Source: an uncultured Cytophagales bacterium
GTDB taxonomy: Bacteria > Bacteroidota > Bacteroidia > Cytophagales > Cyclobacteriaceae
Direction of reading: 5' to 3'
Assembly: GCA_913057175.1 (NCBI GenBank)
Contig: CAJXNP010000020.1
Span: 1 to 64,000 of the forward strand
Length of the DNA stretch: 64,000 nucleotides
The notes beneath the pieces are model-generated. The model saw only the letters and a list, made by a program, of their open reading frames with translations. It was not told the DNA's origin and searched no databases. Made by a program: the position numbers and the translations under genes. Positions 33,779-42,890 of this stretch are shown one piece after another (the first letter of the stretch is position 1; each line of letters starts with the position of its first letter).

Positions 33779-34255
33779 ATGTCTAAAAAACATCATTATA
33801 CAACTAAACTGCAATGGACAGGCAACAAAGGAACAGGAACGTCAGATTATAAAAGCTATCAAAGGGATCATAAGATTTTGGTCAATGGAAAGCAGGAAAT
33901 AGCTTGTTCTTCAGACCCTTCTTTCAGGGGTGATCCAACTCGATACAACCCTGAAGAATTTCTGGTAGCATCTCTATCAAGTTGCCATATGCTATGGTAT
34001 TTACATTTATGTGCCGTAAATGGAGTTGTCGTAACGGGCTATACGGATCAGGCCGAAGGCACTATGGTTGAAAATCCCGATGGTGGTGGACAATTTAGCT
34101 CTGTGACCCTCTATCCAAACGTTACCGTTGAGAGTGAGGCCATGATCAAAAAGGCAATGGAGTTACATGAAGAGGCTAACAAAAGATGTTTCATTTCCAG
34201 TTCTTGTAATTTTCCAGTTCATCATCAGCCTGAGATCTTTGTTGGAGGCAAATGA
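33779..34255 (+). CDS. OsmC-family protein in operon with trans-sulfuration enzyme
   Basis: A 158-residue OsmC-fold protein. FLVASLSSCHMLWYLHLCA (Cys about 69) and ANKRCFISSSCNF (Cys about 139) hold the redox pair. It has the YNPEEFLVASLS helix of the YhfA/OsmC-like subgroup. It is 7 bp downstream of the PLP enzyme, so co-transcribed. Confidence 0.85.
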   Translation: MSKKHHYTTKLQWTGNKGTGTSDYKSYQRDHKILVNGKQEIACSSDPSFRGDPTRYNPEEFLVASLSSCHMLWYLHLCAVNGVVVTGYTDQAEGTMVENPDGGGQFSSVTLYPNVTVESEAMIKKAMELHEEANKRCFISSSCNFPVHHQPEIFVGGK

Positions 34256-34272
34256 TGGATCTTGGAAGTTGG

Positions 34273-34692
34273 TCAATGAAAAACCAAGACAGCTATAATT
34301 ACTATTACCAATGAAGTTAATAAGGCAAGTTTTCCCAGTGTTTCAATTTTCTTTATATGAATTTCCGCATTGCCTTTTTTTGCTTTTTTAGCGGTAGAAC
34401 TAATGATCCCGATTAATGCCCCCAAAACAAGCACAAGTACCAATTTGGCAATTAATAGAGGTGAGGAGGGAAGTGTTTTCCAATAAGGAACGATTAAAAA
34501 AATTCCTGATATTATGAGTAATGTCAAACCAATGTGCCCCATTTTACTTAAAGCAAAAGTATTCAGTCTGAACTTTTGGGCTTCGGTTTCTTCCATTTTG
34601 GAACTGGCTATTCCAAGGAACATAAACGCAAGACTTGTACCAACCCCCATCGCCAGTCCGACGAAATGAATAATTAAAAAGGTATCTCTCAT
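34273..34692 (-). CDS. four-helix membrane protein of unknown function
   Basis: A 139-residue protein with four hydrophobic helices (FLIIHFVGLAMGVGTSLAFMFLG, ALSKMGHIGLTLLIISGIFLIV, LLIAKLVLVLVLGALIGII, LGKLALLTSLVIVIIAVLVF). His9 and His53 sit at helix positions that resemble DUF2269/CopD-like heme or metal sites. Function is unknown. It is convergent with the OsmC gene. Confidence 0.6.
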   Translation of the reverse strand: MRDTFLIIHFVGLAMGVGTSLAFMFLGIASSKMEETEAQKFRLNTFALSKMGHIGLTLLIISGIFLIVPYWKTLPSSPLLIAKLVLVLVLGALIGIISSTAKKAKKGNAEIHIKKIETLGKLALLTSLVIVIIAVLVFH

Positions 34693-34817
34693 GAATTTTT
34701 CTGATTTTGAATTTTTCGAACTATTTTCTGAACAAGATTAACATAGAATAGAACCATATCAAATATGGAATTTTATTTGATAATTTTTAAATTCAACCTA
34801 TTGTCAAATTAAAGAAA

Positions 34818-36632
34818 ATGACTAAAACATTATCAAATACCCTTATATTATTTATTGCAATCTTAATCCTTTGCTCTTGCACTTCATCAAAAAATGAAGA
34901 AGATAATAAAGCCGCCCGGTTTATTGGAGATTATACCGCCAAATACCTCGAACTTTATTACAAGTCCACGCTGGCAGACTGGGATCTAAACACGAAGATC
35001 ATTGAGGGTGACACCATGCAATCCTGGAATGCCCGACAGGCAGAAGAGAAATTAGCGGAATTCACGGGAAGTGTTGAGAACATCAATACTGCCCGGGAAC
35101 TTCTGGATAGAAAGGAGGGATTAGACACAATTCAAATAAAAATACTTGAAAGGATCCTATACCTCGCAGCTGATAATCCACAAACCATTCCCGATCTGGT
35201 AAAGGAAAGGATCAAGGCCGAGAAAAAACAAACAGAAATACTATATGGATTTGATTTTACGATTGCAAATCAATCTGTTAGTACCAATGACATTGATAAT
35301 ATTCTGAAAGATGAAACCAATATCGCTAAGAGACTGGAAGCGTGGAAGTCAAGTAAAGCGGTAGGGTTAAAACTTAAAGATGGTTTGATTAATCTCCAAA
35401 ACCTCAGAAATGAAACCGTTAGATCATTAGGGTATGATGATTTCTTTACTTACCAGGTATCTGAATATGGAATGTCAAGACAGGAGATGATTGATATTTG
35501 TGAAAAACTGGTTCGGGATATTTGGCCATTGTATCGTGAGCTACACACATTTACCCGGTATGAATTGGCTGAAAAATATGACAAACCTGTTCCGGAAATG
35601 CTTCCGGCGCACTGGCTCCCTAACCGTTGGGGGCAGGACTGGTCAGCCATGATCGAAGTTGAAGGAATTGACCTGGATGGGATACTGGAAGAAAAAGGAC
35701 CGGTCTGGTTGGTAGAACAGGGTGAGAGGTTTTATGTCAGCATGGGATTTGATGAGCTTCCCGAATCCTTTTATACCGAATCCAGCCTATATCCTTTGCC
35801 TGATTCGGTTGATTACAAAAAGAATAACCACGCGTCTGCCTGGCATATGGATCTGCAAAATGATGTGCGCAGTCTGATGAGTGTCATTCCCAATGCTGAG
35901 TGGTATGAAACCACGCACCATGAATTGGGACATATTTATTATTACATGGAATATACTAATCCACACGTTCCACCTATTCTACGTAGAGGTGCCAACAGAG
36001 CGTTCCATGAAGCAATTGGTAGTATGCTTGGGTTGGCAGCCATGCAAAAACCATTTTTGCAGCACCTGGAATTATTGCCGGCTGATGTAGAAACAGACGA
36101 AACGCAAACCCTTCTCAAGGAAGCTTTGAATTACATTGTTTTCATCCCCTGGTCCGCAGGTGTGATGACAGAATTTGAAAATGACCTGTATGCTCAAAAT
36201 CTATCCTCAGATCAATTCAACCAAAAATGGTGGGAGTTAAAAGCAAAATACCAGGGGATTGTCCCTCCTGAAGAAAGAGGTGAAGAGTATTGTGATGCTA
36301 CATCCAAAACCCATATCAACAACGACGCTGCACAATACTATGACTATGCGTTGTCATATGCCATCATGTTTCAATTTCACAATTATATCGCCGAAAACAT
36401 CCTGAATTCTGACCCGAGATCTACCAATTATTATGGCAACAAGGAAGTTGGCAAATTCCTTCATGAAATTCTCTCAGTGGGAGCCACCAAAGACTGGCGA
36501 CAACTAATGAAAGAAACTACAGGAGAAGAAATAAATGCCCAGGCGATGCTGAATTATTTTGAACCACTGATGGATTATCTAAAAGATGTCAATCAGGGAA
36601 GAGAGCACACTTTGCCGGAAACACTTAATTAA
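34818..36632 (+). CDS. M2-family peptidyl-dipeptidase (ACE-like) lipoprotein
   Basis: A 604-residue zinc metallopeptidase. The signal peptide has a lipobox (LCSC, Cys21). The catalytic motif is THHELGHIYY (HExxH, about residue 362), with the third ligand Glu in HEAIGSMLGL (about 398). ANRAFHEAIG and PWSAGVMTEFENDLY are family M2 signatures. M2 enzymes remove C-terminal dipeptides from peptides. It is about the usual length. Confidence 0.92.
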   Translation: MTKTLSNTLILFIAILILCSCTSSKNEEDNKAARFIGDYTAKYLELYYKSTLADWDLNTKIIEGDTMQSWNARQAEEKLAEFTGSVENINTARELLDRKEGLDTIQIKILERILYLAADNPQTIPDLVKERIKAEKKQTEILYGFDFTIANQSVSTNDIDNILKDETNIAKRLEAWKSSKAVGLKLKDGLINLQNLRNETVRSLGYDDFFTYQVSEYGMSRQEMIDICEKLVRDIWPLYRELHTFTRYELAEKYDKPVPEMLPAHWLPNRWGQDWSAMIEVEGIDLDGILEEKGPVWLVEQGERFYVSMGFDELPESFYTESSLYPLPDSVDYKKNNHASAWHMDLQNDVRSLMSVIPNAEWYETTHHELGHIYYYMEYTNPHVPPILRRGANRAFHEAIGSMLGLAAMQKPFLQHLELLPADVETDETQTLLKEALNYIVFIPWSAGVMTEFENDLYAQNLSSDQFNQKWWELKAKYQGIVPPEERGEEYCDATSKTHINNDAAQYYDYALSYAIMFQFHNYIAENILNSDPRSTNYYGNKEVGKFLHEILSVGATKDWRQLMKETTGEEINAQAMLNYFEPLMDYLKDVNQGREHTLPETLN

Positions 36633-36669
36633 TCTTCAACTGAAACTGGTTTAATATTCCTGCTGGCAA

Positions 36670-38079
36670 TTAGTTTTTGACAAACTTTCTGATGAGAAAG
36701 CCATCATTACTTTGGAGTTTAAGAAAGTAAATGCCTTTTGGCAATCCTTTTACAGGGATGGGATTATGTTCCGATGTCAAATTCCCATCGATTAGAATTT
36801 TTCTTTTCATATCCGAAACAAAAAAGCTGATCTGGTTTATCTGATCTTGTTGAATATTTAAGTAATCGCCATTTACTGGATTGGGAAATACGCTAACCGA
36901 TCCAATTAAATAGTCTTCCAGGGCTGTGATAAAAGCGCCCTCATCACCATCCCACAACGTATCATGTGCTTCTAAACCATGCCAGTAATTTTCACTGAGG
37001 AAGGATATTCCTTTCTTTGCAGCATCAAACCCACCAAATTGCGTGTCAGACCACGACCAGCTCATTACACCGGCATATCCATTTTGATAGGCATATTGAT
37101 GGCTTTCTTCAATCGTCCGTTCAGGGGAGGGGCCATCATTGTTTGGTGCAAGTCTTTCATGAGTGATTCCATTTGCAGGGAATTCACCTATAACGATCGG
37201 CTTGTCAATTCCCCAATGAGAGGCGCTGTTGTGAAACGGAGAAGTGTCATTTTGCTCCCATTCAGGATAGTAGTGTACCATGATAAAATCAAGTGTCCCA
37301 TCTTCATCACCTCCTGCGGCAATTAACCGGTCATCCCGATAGTAGTCTGTGAAATTTCCGACATCTGTAGAGGCTTTGAAATTCCAGGAACCATTTGATA
37401 CAAGCGCTGATGGAACCTGTCGATGAATTTCACCTGCCAGCATATTAATAAACTGCTGAACGTATTGCATATTCGTTTTGATCGGAGTCCATCCAAACTG
37501 GGTTGTCATTCCCTCGGGCTCATTGAATATTTCCCAACACATCACAGCAGGGTGGTCGCCGATCTCCTGTAAAATGGGGATAAGTGCATTGTCGATGTAC
37601 GATTGAGTTTTATCAGGATCTTCTACCAGTTGTTTCATCATCTCCTGATCCTGACCCTGTGGCTGTAGCATGTCAAATGACCACAAACACATGCTGATGA
37701 CAATACGGCGTTCATAAGCCAGGTCAAGCGCTTTCTTCATATTGGGAATTTCCTGTGAACTCAATCCAGTTACATATCCATCAGCGTCAAACTGTGGACT
37801 GGCAAACCCATTGGTATGAAGCCACCATCTACAGGAATTTCCCCCTGCAGCCTGTATCGCGTCAAGAATTTCAGTAAAATTGTCTTCGTCGAAATTGGTC
37901 ACATCACGGGCAAAGTTGTCATTTCTTGTCCACGCTATATTTATTCCATTTGCGAATATCTTGATCTGACCTCCTCTCAAGGGCAATCGGTTTGGAGGTA
38001 CCTGTGCCAATAAGCTTAAAGAAATTAATAAGCCACAAAAAATAACGCACGCGCGAACCAATACAGTCTTCCTATCCAT
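36670..38079 (-). CDS. GH5-family glycoside hydrolase with T9SS domain
   Basis: A 469-residue secreted enzyme. A signal peptide precedes a TIM-barrel domain (about 30-370). The acid/base Glu is in CWEIFNEPEG (about 183) and the nucleophile Glu in IVIGEFPANG (about 297). RWWLHTNG near the N-terminus and MVHYYPEWEQ are typical of GH5 mannanase- or cellulase-like members. A T9SS sorting domain forms the end (VFPNPVNGDYLN, LPKGIYFLKL). Likely substrate: beta-mannan or beta-glucan, not determined. Confidence 0.88.
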   Translation of the reverse strand: MDRKTVLVRACVIFCGLLISLSLLAQVPPNRLPLRGGQIKIFANGINIAWTRNDNFARDVTNFDEDNFTEILDAIQAAGGNSCRWWLHTNGFASPQFDADGYVTGLSSQEIPNMKKALDLAYERRIVISMCLWSFDMLQPQGQDQEMMKQLVEDPDKTQSYIDNALIPILQEIGDHPAVMCWEIFNEPEGMTTQFGWTPIKTNMQYVQQFINMLAGEIHRQVPSALVSNGSWNFKASTDVGNFTDYYRDDRLIAAGGDEDGTLDFIMVHYYPEWEQNDTSPFHNSASHWGIDKPIVIGEFPANGITHERLAPNNDGPSPERTIEESHQYAYQNGYAGVMSWSWSDTQFGGFDAAKKGISFLSENYWHGLEAHDTLWDGDEGAFITALEDYLIGSVSVFPNPVNGDYLNIQQDQINQISFFVSDMKRKILIDGNLTSEHNPIPVKGLPKGIYFLKLQSNDGFLIRKFVKN

Positions 38080-38294
38080 TGAGGTGAATTTTAGTGAATT
38101 GCTACTCTGCCATCAGGCAAAAAAACAGCAAAATATGAATGGGGTGTTTTTAAAAATAGATGGGTGTTTCCACAAAGATAGGAAATGAATTGAATGGTTA
38201 GAAAGCATTTAGGGTAAATTTGATTCTATTGACAGATGAAATTTAAATTGTCACCTCTAATTGTTTAATTCTAAATCAGCATCTTATCGACTTC

Positions 38295-39338
38295 TCAAGT
38301 TTCAAGTTTTCGCGATATCCTGATAAGGAAAAACAGGAAAATGCCAACAGTGGCTACCACTACGACTATCAGGGCAACATGGGCGACCATACTTGGTTCT
38401 TCAGGAGGGTCGTATTTAATAGGATCGATGTCAGTTTCAACTTTATCTGTTGGTTCGAATATTTCTTTTGGATCACTCAGGCTTTCAGGACTATTGACAC
38501 CGGCAATATGTCCGGGTGAGCCACTCTCATGACGAATGTAAGACAGAATATTCATGATCTCATCATCATCGAGATAGTTTGCCGTCATTACTTCGTGATA
38601 TTGCGCGGAAATATACAATGCGTAGTTATCGCCGGTCTCCAACACATTTTTCGGATCCTTAATAAAATCAATCAGCCATGGTAATGGCCTTCTGTACGTA
38701 ACGCTTGCTAAAGGCGGCCCGATCTTTTCAGCACAAATTTCATGACACTCTCGACAATTGTTGTTAAAAAGTTGCTTTCCTTTCAAGACATGTGTCATTT
38801 CTCCAGTAAATTTTAAATCAGTGGTTTGCTGATAATAATTGACTTTGTCCTTCTCTGATGTATTGATCTCTATATTTTGTGTAGAGTAATTCTTGTTGAC
38901 ATCAGGTTCCTCATAAGAATCAATGGTTTGCTGGTCAATAAAGGTCAATATTTTGCTGATGTCTTCATCCGATAAATTATCAAAATCGGGCATGACTGCA
39001 TTATTGAAATTGTGAAATAAATGTTGTGCGTATTCATCACCCGATCCGATTACCTTTTGAGAATTTTTGATAAAGCTCACCAACCATTGGCGGTCTCTCC
39101 TTTTGGTTACACCAGCTAGCGCCGGACCAATTCCCTGCTGACAGATAAAATGACACTTGGCACAGTTTGCATTAAAGAGTTTTCCACCTTCTGTCATTTT
39201 ATTTTTTGCAAATTGAAGATCCAATGTTGATTTATCTGATACATCTTCTGTTCGGAAATTACACGCGGTGCAGAGGAAAAAAAACAATATCAGGAATAAG
39301 TAATTATTGGCATGTATCTTTTGATCATTCACAATCAT
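38295..39338 (-). CDS. diheme c-type cytochrome lipoprotein
   Basis: A protein of about 347 residues, taking the start at 39338 because the lipobox LCTAC follows (FLILFFFLCTAC). Two cytochrome c domains carry CAKCH (heme 1) and CRECH (heme 2), each followed by an IGP-(A/P)-LA(G/S)V segment and a distal Met region. A C-terminal membrane helix (VALIVVVVATVGIFLFFLI) anchors it. The sequence between the hemes repeats itself, so the two domains are internal duplicates. Likely electron transfer at the inner or outer membrane. Confidence 0.88.
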   Translation of the reverse strand: MIVNDQKIHANNYLFLILFFFLCTACNFRTEDVSDKSTLDLQFAKNKMTEGGKLFNANCAKCHFICQQGIGPALAGVTKRRDRQWLVSFIKNSQKVIGSGDEYAQHLFHNFNNAVMPDFDNLSDEDISKILTFIDQQTIDSYEEPDVNKNYSTQNIEINTSEKDKVNYYQQTTDLKFTGEMTHVLKGKQLFNNNCRECHEICAEKIGPPLASVTYRRPLPWLIDFIKDPKNVLETGDNYALYISAQYHEVMTANYLDDDEIMNILSYIRHESGSPGHIAGVNSPESLSDPKEIFEPTDKVETDIDPIKYDPPEEPSMVAHVALIVVVVATVGIFLFFLIRISRKLET

Positions 39339-39568
39339 TTCATAAGCTTTTCGGGTCCTACAAAAACTAAGTCTATCGCGCTGGCTTATTTCCATCTTTT
39401 TAAAAGAATGGATTATTAACAACCTACCCGCATTGCTTGGTTTACCTGATTCTTATATCAGGTTTACGCTTATAAAAGTGACAATAAAAGTGCCATCGAA
39501 GCTTGGTGTGGAGATTACAGAGGTAATTTGAGATGAAGTTTCCGGTTTAAGTTTGCAGAAAATGACGG

Positions 39569-39664
39569 TTAATTAAAAGACCAGGCCTTTTCACAGGAAT
39601 CCAGATATTCCCAATCACGACCCTCCAATAAAGCTTTTTCCGTTATTTTGCTCTGAAAAACCAT
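39569..39664 (-). other. possible short ORF or gene remnant
   Basis: A 31-codon frame (MVFQSKITEKALLEGRDW to the stop). The same frame is open further upstream to about 39784, and its composition is protein-like (SHFLNLKKPDHSAIFSKH), but no start codon is found there. It may be the end of a decayed gene. The rest of the 400-bp gap (39339-39825) holds a weak hairpin near 39450. Confidence 0.3.
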
Positions 39665-39825
39665 GAATACATGTTTGGAAAAAATAGCAGAATGATCTGG
39701 TTTTTTTAAGTTTAAAAAATGAGACAGATAAATATTACCTTCTTTTAGAAAGGTTTTCTTTCGTAGAACATCTTCCTCAAAAGCCTATGGATTTTAACAC
39801 ACTAATCAGTGATTCTTCCTATTCA

Positions 39826-40839
39826 TTACCTTGACACCTCTCCGCCTGATACCAACTCATTGCCTTCGGCTTGTTCCTTTTTCTTTTCTTTCTTCTTCTT
39901 TTTGTTTCCACTAAATAAATTTAGAAGCCAGCTATTATTCACCACCTGAATGGTTTCTTCCAGCTCTTCTGTTCGCTCTTTCACATTGTAAATCGTTGTG
40001 TCGATATTTTGAGCCATGGTCGTATCGGATAATAATCTACCCAATGTCCCATTTTTGTTATTGAGCATGGTACTGAATTCTGAAAGTTGATTGGCTATTT
40101 TACTCGCTTCCTGAGTAACAACCTTGATCGAATCCATCATACTCTGGAAATCCTTTGAAGTTTGTTCATCTGTCAACAACTTGCCAGCTACTCCCTTCCC
40201 TTCTTCGATTTCAGTTGAAAATTCCTTCATTTTATTTGAAAACACCTCCGTATTATTGGTGGTCGTTTCAAGGGAATTTAAAATACTTTCCATCTTTATC
40301 TTAAAGATGGAATCGTAAAGCAACGTTCCGACAACTCCCTGGCCCTGCGTTACCTTATCAGTAATCCCAACCAGATCACCTGTTATGTCTTCGAGGTTTT
40401 TACTATTTTTGAGAACACTGCTCATGATGTTGTCAAAATCAGCCTGGTCTTTTGCCACTAATTCATCCCCCTCCTGTACCTGGCCTGCTTGTATTGAACC
40501 TTCAGAAATATTGATTGATTTATTACCCATTAACCCCTCGGTCCCGATAGATACTTTCGCATCTTTCTTGATGAAACCCGCTGCGTCCGAATCAATAAGC
40601 ATGGTGATGGTAACAGTCGAATCCGTATTGATTTCAATGCCTTCAACTGTACCAACTTTTACACCTGCAAGCCTGATATTACTTCCCTCCTGCAGACCGC
40701 TGACATTTTTAAAAACAGCGCTTACTTCTATTCTCGAACCAAAGAGGTTTTCCGCCGAACCGAGATAATATAGCGTTACAGCAAAAATGATCAATCCGAT
40801 CGTAACGAATATACCGAGTTTAATTTGTTTACTTTTCAT
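39826..40839 (-). CDS. MCE/MlaD-family periplasmic lipid-binding protein
   Basis: A 337-residue protein. One N-terminal membrane helix (LGIFVTIGLIIFAVTLYYLG) is followed by an MCE domain (about 35-120; VSAVFKNVSGLQEGSNIRLAGVKVGTVEGIEI, then AKVSIGTEGLMGNKSINI), a coiled-coil region and a Lys-rich tail with a predicted amphipathic end. MlaD hexamers link the MlaFE transporter to the outer membrane. Third gene of the operon ending here. Confidence 0.9.
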   Translation of the reverse strand: MKSKQIKLGIFVTIGLIIFAVTLYYLGSAENLFGSRIEVSAVFKNVSGLQEGSNIRLAGVKVGTVEGIEINTDSTVTITMLIDSDAAGFIKKDAKVSIGTEGLMGNKSINISEGSIQAGQVQEGDELVAKDQADFDNIMSSVLKNSKNLEDITGDLVGITDKVTQGQGVVGTLLYDSIFKIKMESILNSLETTTNNTEVFSNKMKEFSTEIEEGKGVAGKLLTDEQTSKDFQSMMDSIKVVTQEASKIANQLSEFSTMLNNKNGTLGRLLSDTTMAQNIDTTIYNVKERTEELEETIQVVNNSWLLNLFSGNKKKKKEKKKEQAEGNELVSGGEVSR

Positions 40840-40844
40840 GATTT

Positions 40845-41636
40845 TTAATTTTTGAAAAAGGAGTTAACCTCTTTGTTTTCAGAATTTTCCAGTTCTTCAT
40901 ACTTACCTTCAGCAATGAAATTACCATCACGAAGAATGCATATCCTGTTACTCGTGATCCTTGCGCAGGAAAGGTCATGTGTAACCGTAATGGAGGAGAT
41001 GCCATGCTTTTCCTGCATCTCAAGCATCAGGTTACTGATCTCCTTGGAGGTAATAATATCCAGACCGGTTGTGGGCTCATCGTAAAGCATGATCTCAGGT
41101 TCCAGGATTAATGTTCGGGCCAGGGCGATCCGTTTTTTCATCCCACCCGACAATTCCGATGGCATTTTATCAATGGATTCAATCAAACCCACACTGTCCA
41201 GGGCTTCTTCTACCTTATCCTGGATTTCACTTTTTGATGGCCGATCGGGAATTCTTTTCAAAGGAAAAGCCATATTTTCTCTAACTGTCATAGCATCGTA
41301 CAATGCTCCTCCCTGGAATAAGTACCCTACTTTTCTTCTCAATTCATTCAATTCATGGTCTTCAAGCTCTTGCAGGTCTTTACCCAAAACAGTCAAAGAG
41401 CCACTATCTGGTGTGACCAATCCCACTACGCATTTCAGCAAAACTGATTTGCCAGATCCAGACCGGCCCATAACTACCAGGTTTTCATTTTTCTTCAAAT
41501 GCAGATCTATATCTTTCAATACCGTATTTGATCCGAATGACTTACTGATGCTGTTACTATCTACAGCCTTCTCATTTCCATTGGCTGTAGTTCTATTTAT
41601 TTCATCCTTCTTACCTTCTTGTGCAGATCTTTCCAT
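40845..41636 (-). CDS. MlaF-type ABC transporter ATPase
   Basis: A 263-residue ABC ATPase. Walker A is GRSGSGKSVLL, the signature is ELSGGMKKRIALARTL, Walker B is IMLYDEPTTGLD, H-loop in TVTHDL. The SGGM signature with KKR is typical of Mla-type ATPases. It starts one base after the stop of the permease gene and ends 5 bp before MlaD: a compact three-gene operon. Retrograde or anterograde phospholipid transport is the known role. Confidence 0.92.
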   Translation of the reverse strand: MERSAQEGKKDEINRTTANGNEKAVDSNSISKSFGSNTVLKDIDLHLKKNENLVVMGRSGSGKSVLLKCVVGLVTPDSGSLTVLGKDLQELEDHELNELRRKVGYLFQGGALYDAMTVRENMAFPLKRIPDRPSKSEIQDKVEEALDSVGLIESIDKMPSELSGGMKKRIALARTLILEPEIMLYDEPTTGLDIITSKEISNLMLEMQEKHGISSITVTHDLSCARITSNRICILRDGNFIAEGKYEELENSENKEVNSFFKN

Positions 41637-42449
41637 TTAAAAGAGTAATTTCTGGGTTTGAACAACGAGCAAATCAATCACAAAAATCAACAACGAAGCC
41701 AATACAACCGATCTGTTGGCGGCATTACCCACACCCTGTGTTCCTTTTTTTGCATAATATCCCTGATAACACCCCACTATACCAATGGCCAATCCAAAAA
41801 GGAATGTTTTGATCGTTGCCGGGATAACATCCGACAGTTTCACTGCGTCAAGGGCTTGAGTTAAGAATAGTTCAAGCGAAATGTTCATCTCCATTTGGAG
41901 GGAGATAAAAGAACCTGCAAAGGCCAGTGCATCAGCATAAAACACCAACAATGGAAGGGCAAAAGCGACTGCCAGTACACGGGTTTTCACAATAAAATTC
42001 ATGGGTTTTGCACCCGATACTAGCATGGCATCTATTTGCTCGGTTACACGCATAGAACCGATCTCTGCTCCCAGGCTGGATCCTATTTTACCCGCGCAAA
42101 TCAAAGCTGTGATCAACGGTCCAATCTCACGGATGATGGAAATCGAAACCATGGAAGGCATCCATGATTCAGCACCCAGTTCTGCCAGGGTTGGTTGGGT
42201 CTGCAACGTGATAACCATTCCTACGATAAAGGCAGTTATTCCTACCAAACCTAATGAGCCGTTTCCGAAAATGTATGCCTGTTTCAATAGCTCCCTGATC
42301 TCCTGGGGCCTTTCAAAAAGGTTTTGGACAAAACTCCTGGCGAATGACAGCATATCCCCAACCGTATAAAAAAATGATTTGACAGGAGAAGTAATAATTG
42401 AAATATCAGGATATTCTTCCTCCGTAGACTTGTTGTAGTTTTTTTTCAT
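41637..42449 (-). CDS. MlaE-type permease
   Basis: A 270-residue membrane protein with about five to six helices. FGNGSLGLVGITAFIVGMVITLQ and GSLGAEIGSMRVTEQIDAMLVSGAKPMNFIVKTRVLA (the EQI-DAL coupling region) are diagnostic of MlaE/YrbE permeases. First gene of the Mla operon; it reads mlaE, mlaF, mlaD in the direction of transcription. Confidence 0.93.
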   Translation of the reverse strand: MKKNYNKSTEEEYPDISIITSPVKSFFYTVGDMLSFARSFVQNLFERPQEIRELLKQAYIFGNGSLGLVGITAFIVGMVITLQTQPTLAELGAESWMPSMVSISIIREIGPLITALICAGKIGSSLGAEIGSMRVTEQIDAMLVSGAKPMNFIVKTRVLAVAFALPLLVFYADALAFAGSFISLQMEMNISLELFLTQALDAVKLSDVIPATIKTFLFGLAIGIVGCYQGYYAKKGTQGVGNAANRSVVLASLLIFVIDLLVVQTQKLLF

Positions 42450-42890
42450 CTGAATAATTGATTAAAGTGTGGTCTTTTTTCCACACTCAGTGTAGAGACA
42501 AACGTCACTTTCTCTCGTTTTTTCAATCAACTTTGTAGCCTTAAGCCAATTGCAGCAATATTTTGCGAATCTTTGCCACGTGTCACTTTTGGTTTAAATA
42601 GCTAAAGTTCAAAGCCTATACCATATTTTGGTGGGATGAGAAGGGTAAATAATGTATTTATAAGCTGTCAGACCTGCTGTAAATGCTGAATCAGAAGTAT
42701 GTTAGGTCTTTATTTTGCATCACCATTGGAAACTAACGGTGATGAAAAGCCTGACTAGATCAGCGAAGTCTTTGCGATCTAAACATATCAACAAGAAATT
42801 AGATTATCTTACTATTTCAAACATTAAAGATGCCTGAGCCAAATTAACTTTTGATCACGTTGGTTAGTTTGAACAAGGAATTCAATATCT
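42450..42890. other. divergent intergenic region, no gene seen
   Basis: About 440 bp between the divergent Mla operon and TamB gene. No reading frame or RNA was recognised. It should carry the promoters of both operons. Confidence 0.45.

Noticed and set aside
41089-41640. Plus-strand ORF of 183 codons opposite the MlaF ATPase
   Set aside because: It is a shadow of a well-conserved ABC ATPase gene and is Ser/Pro/Leu-rich with no domain.
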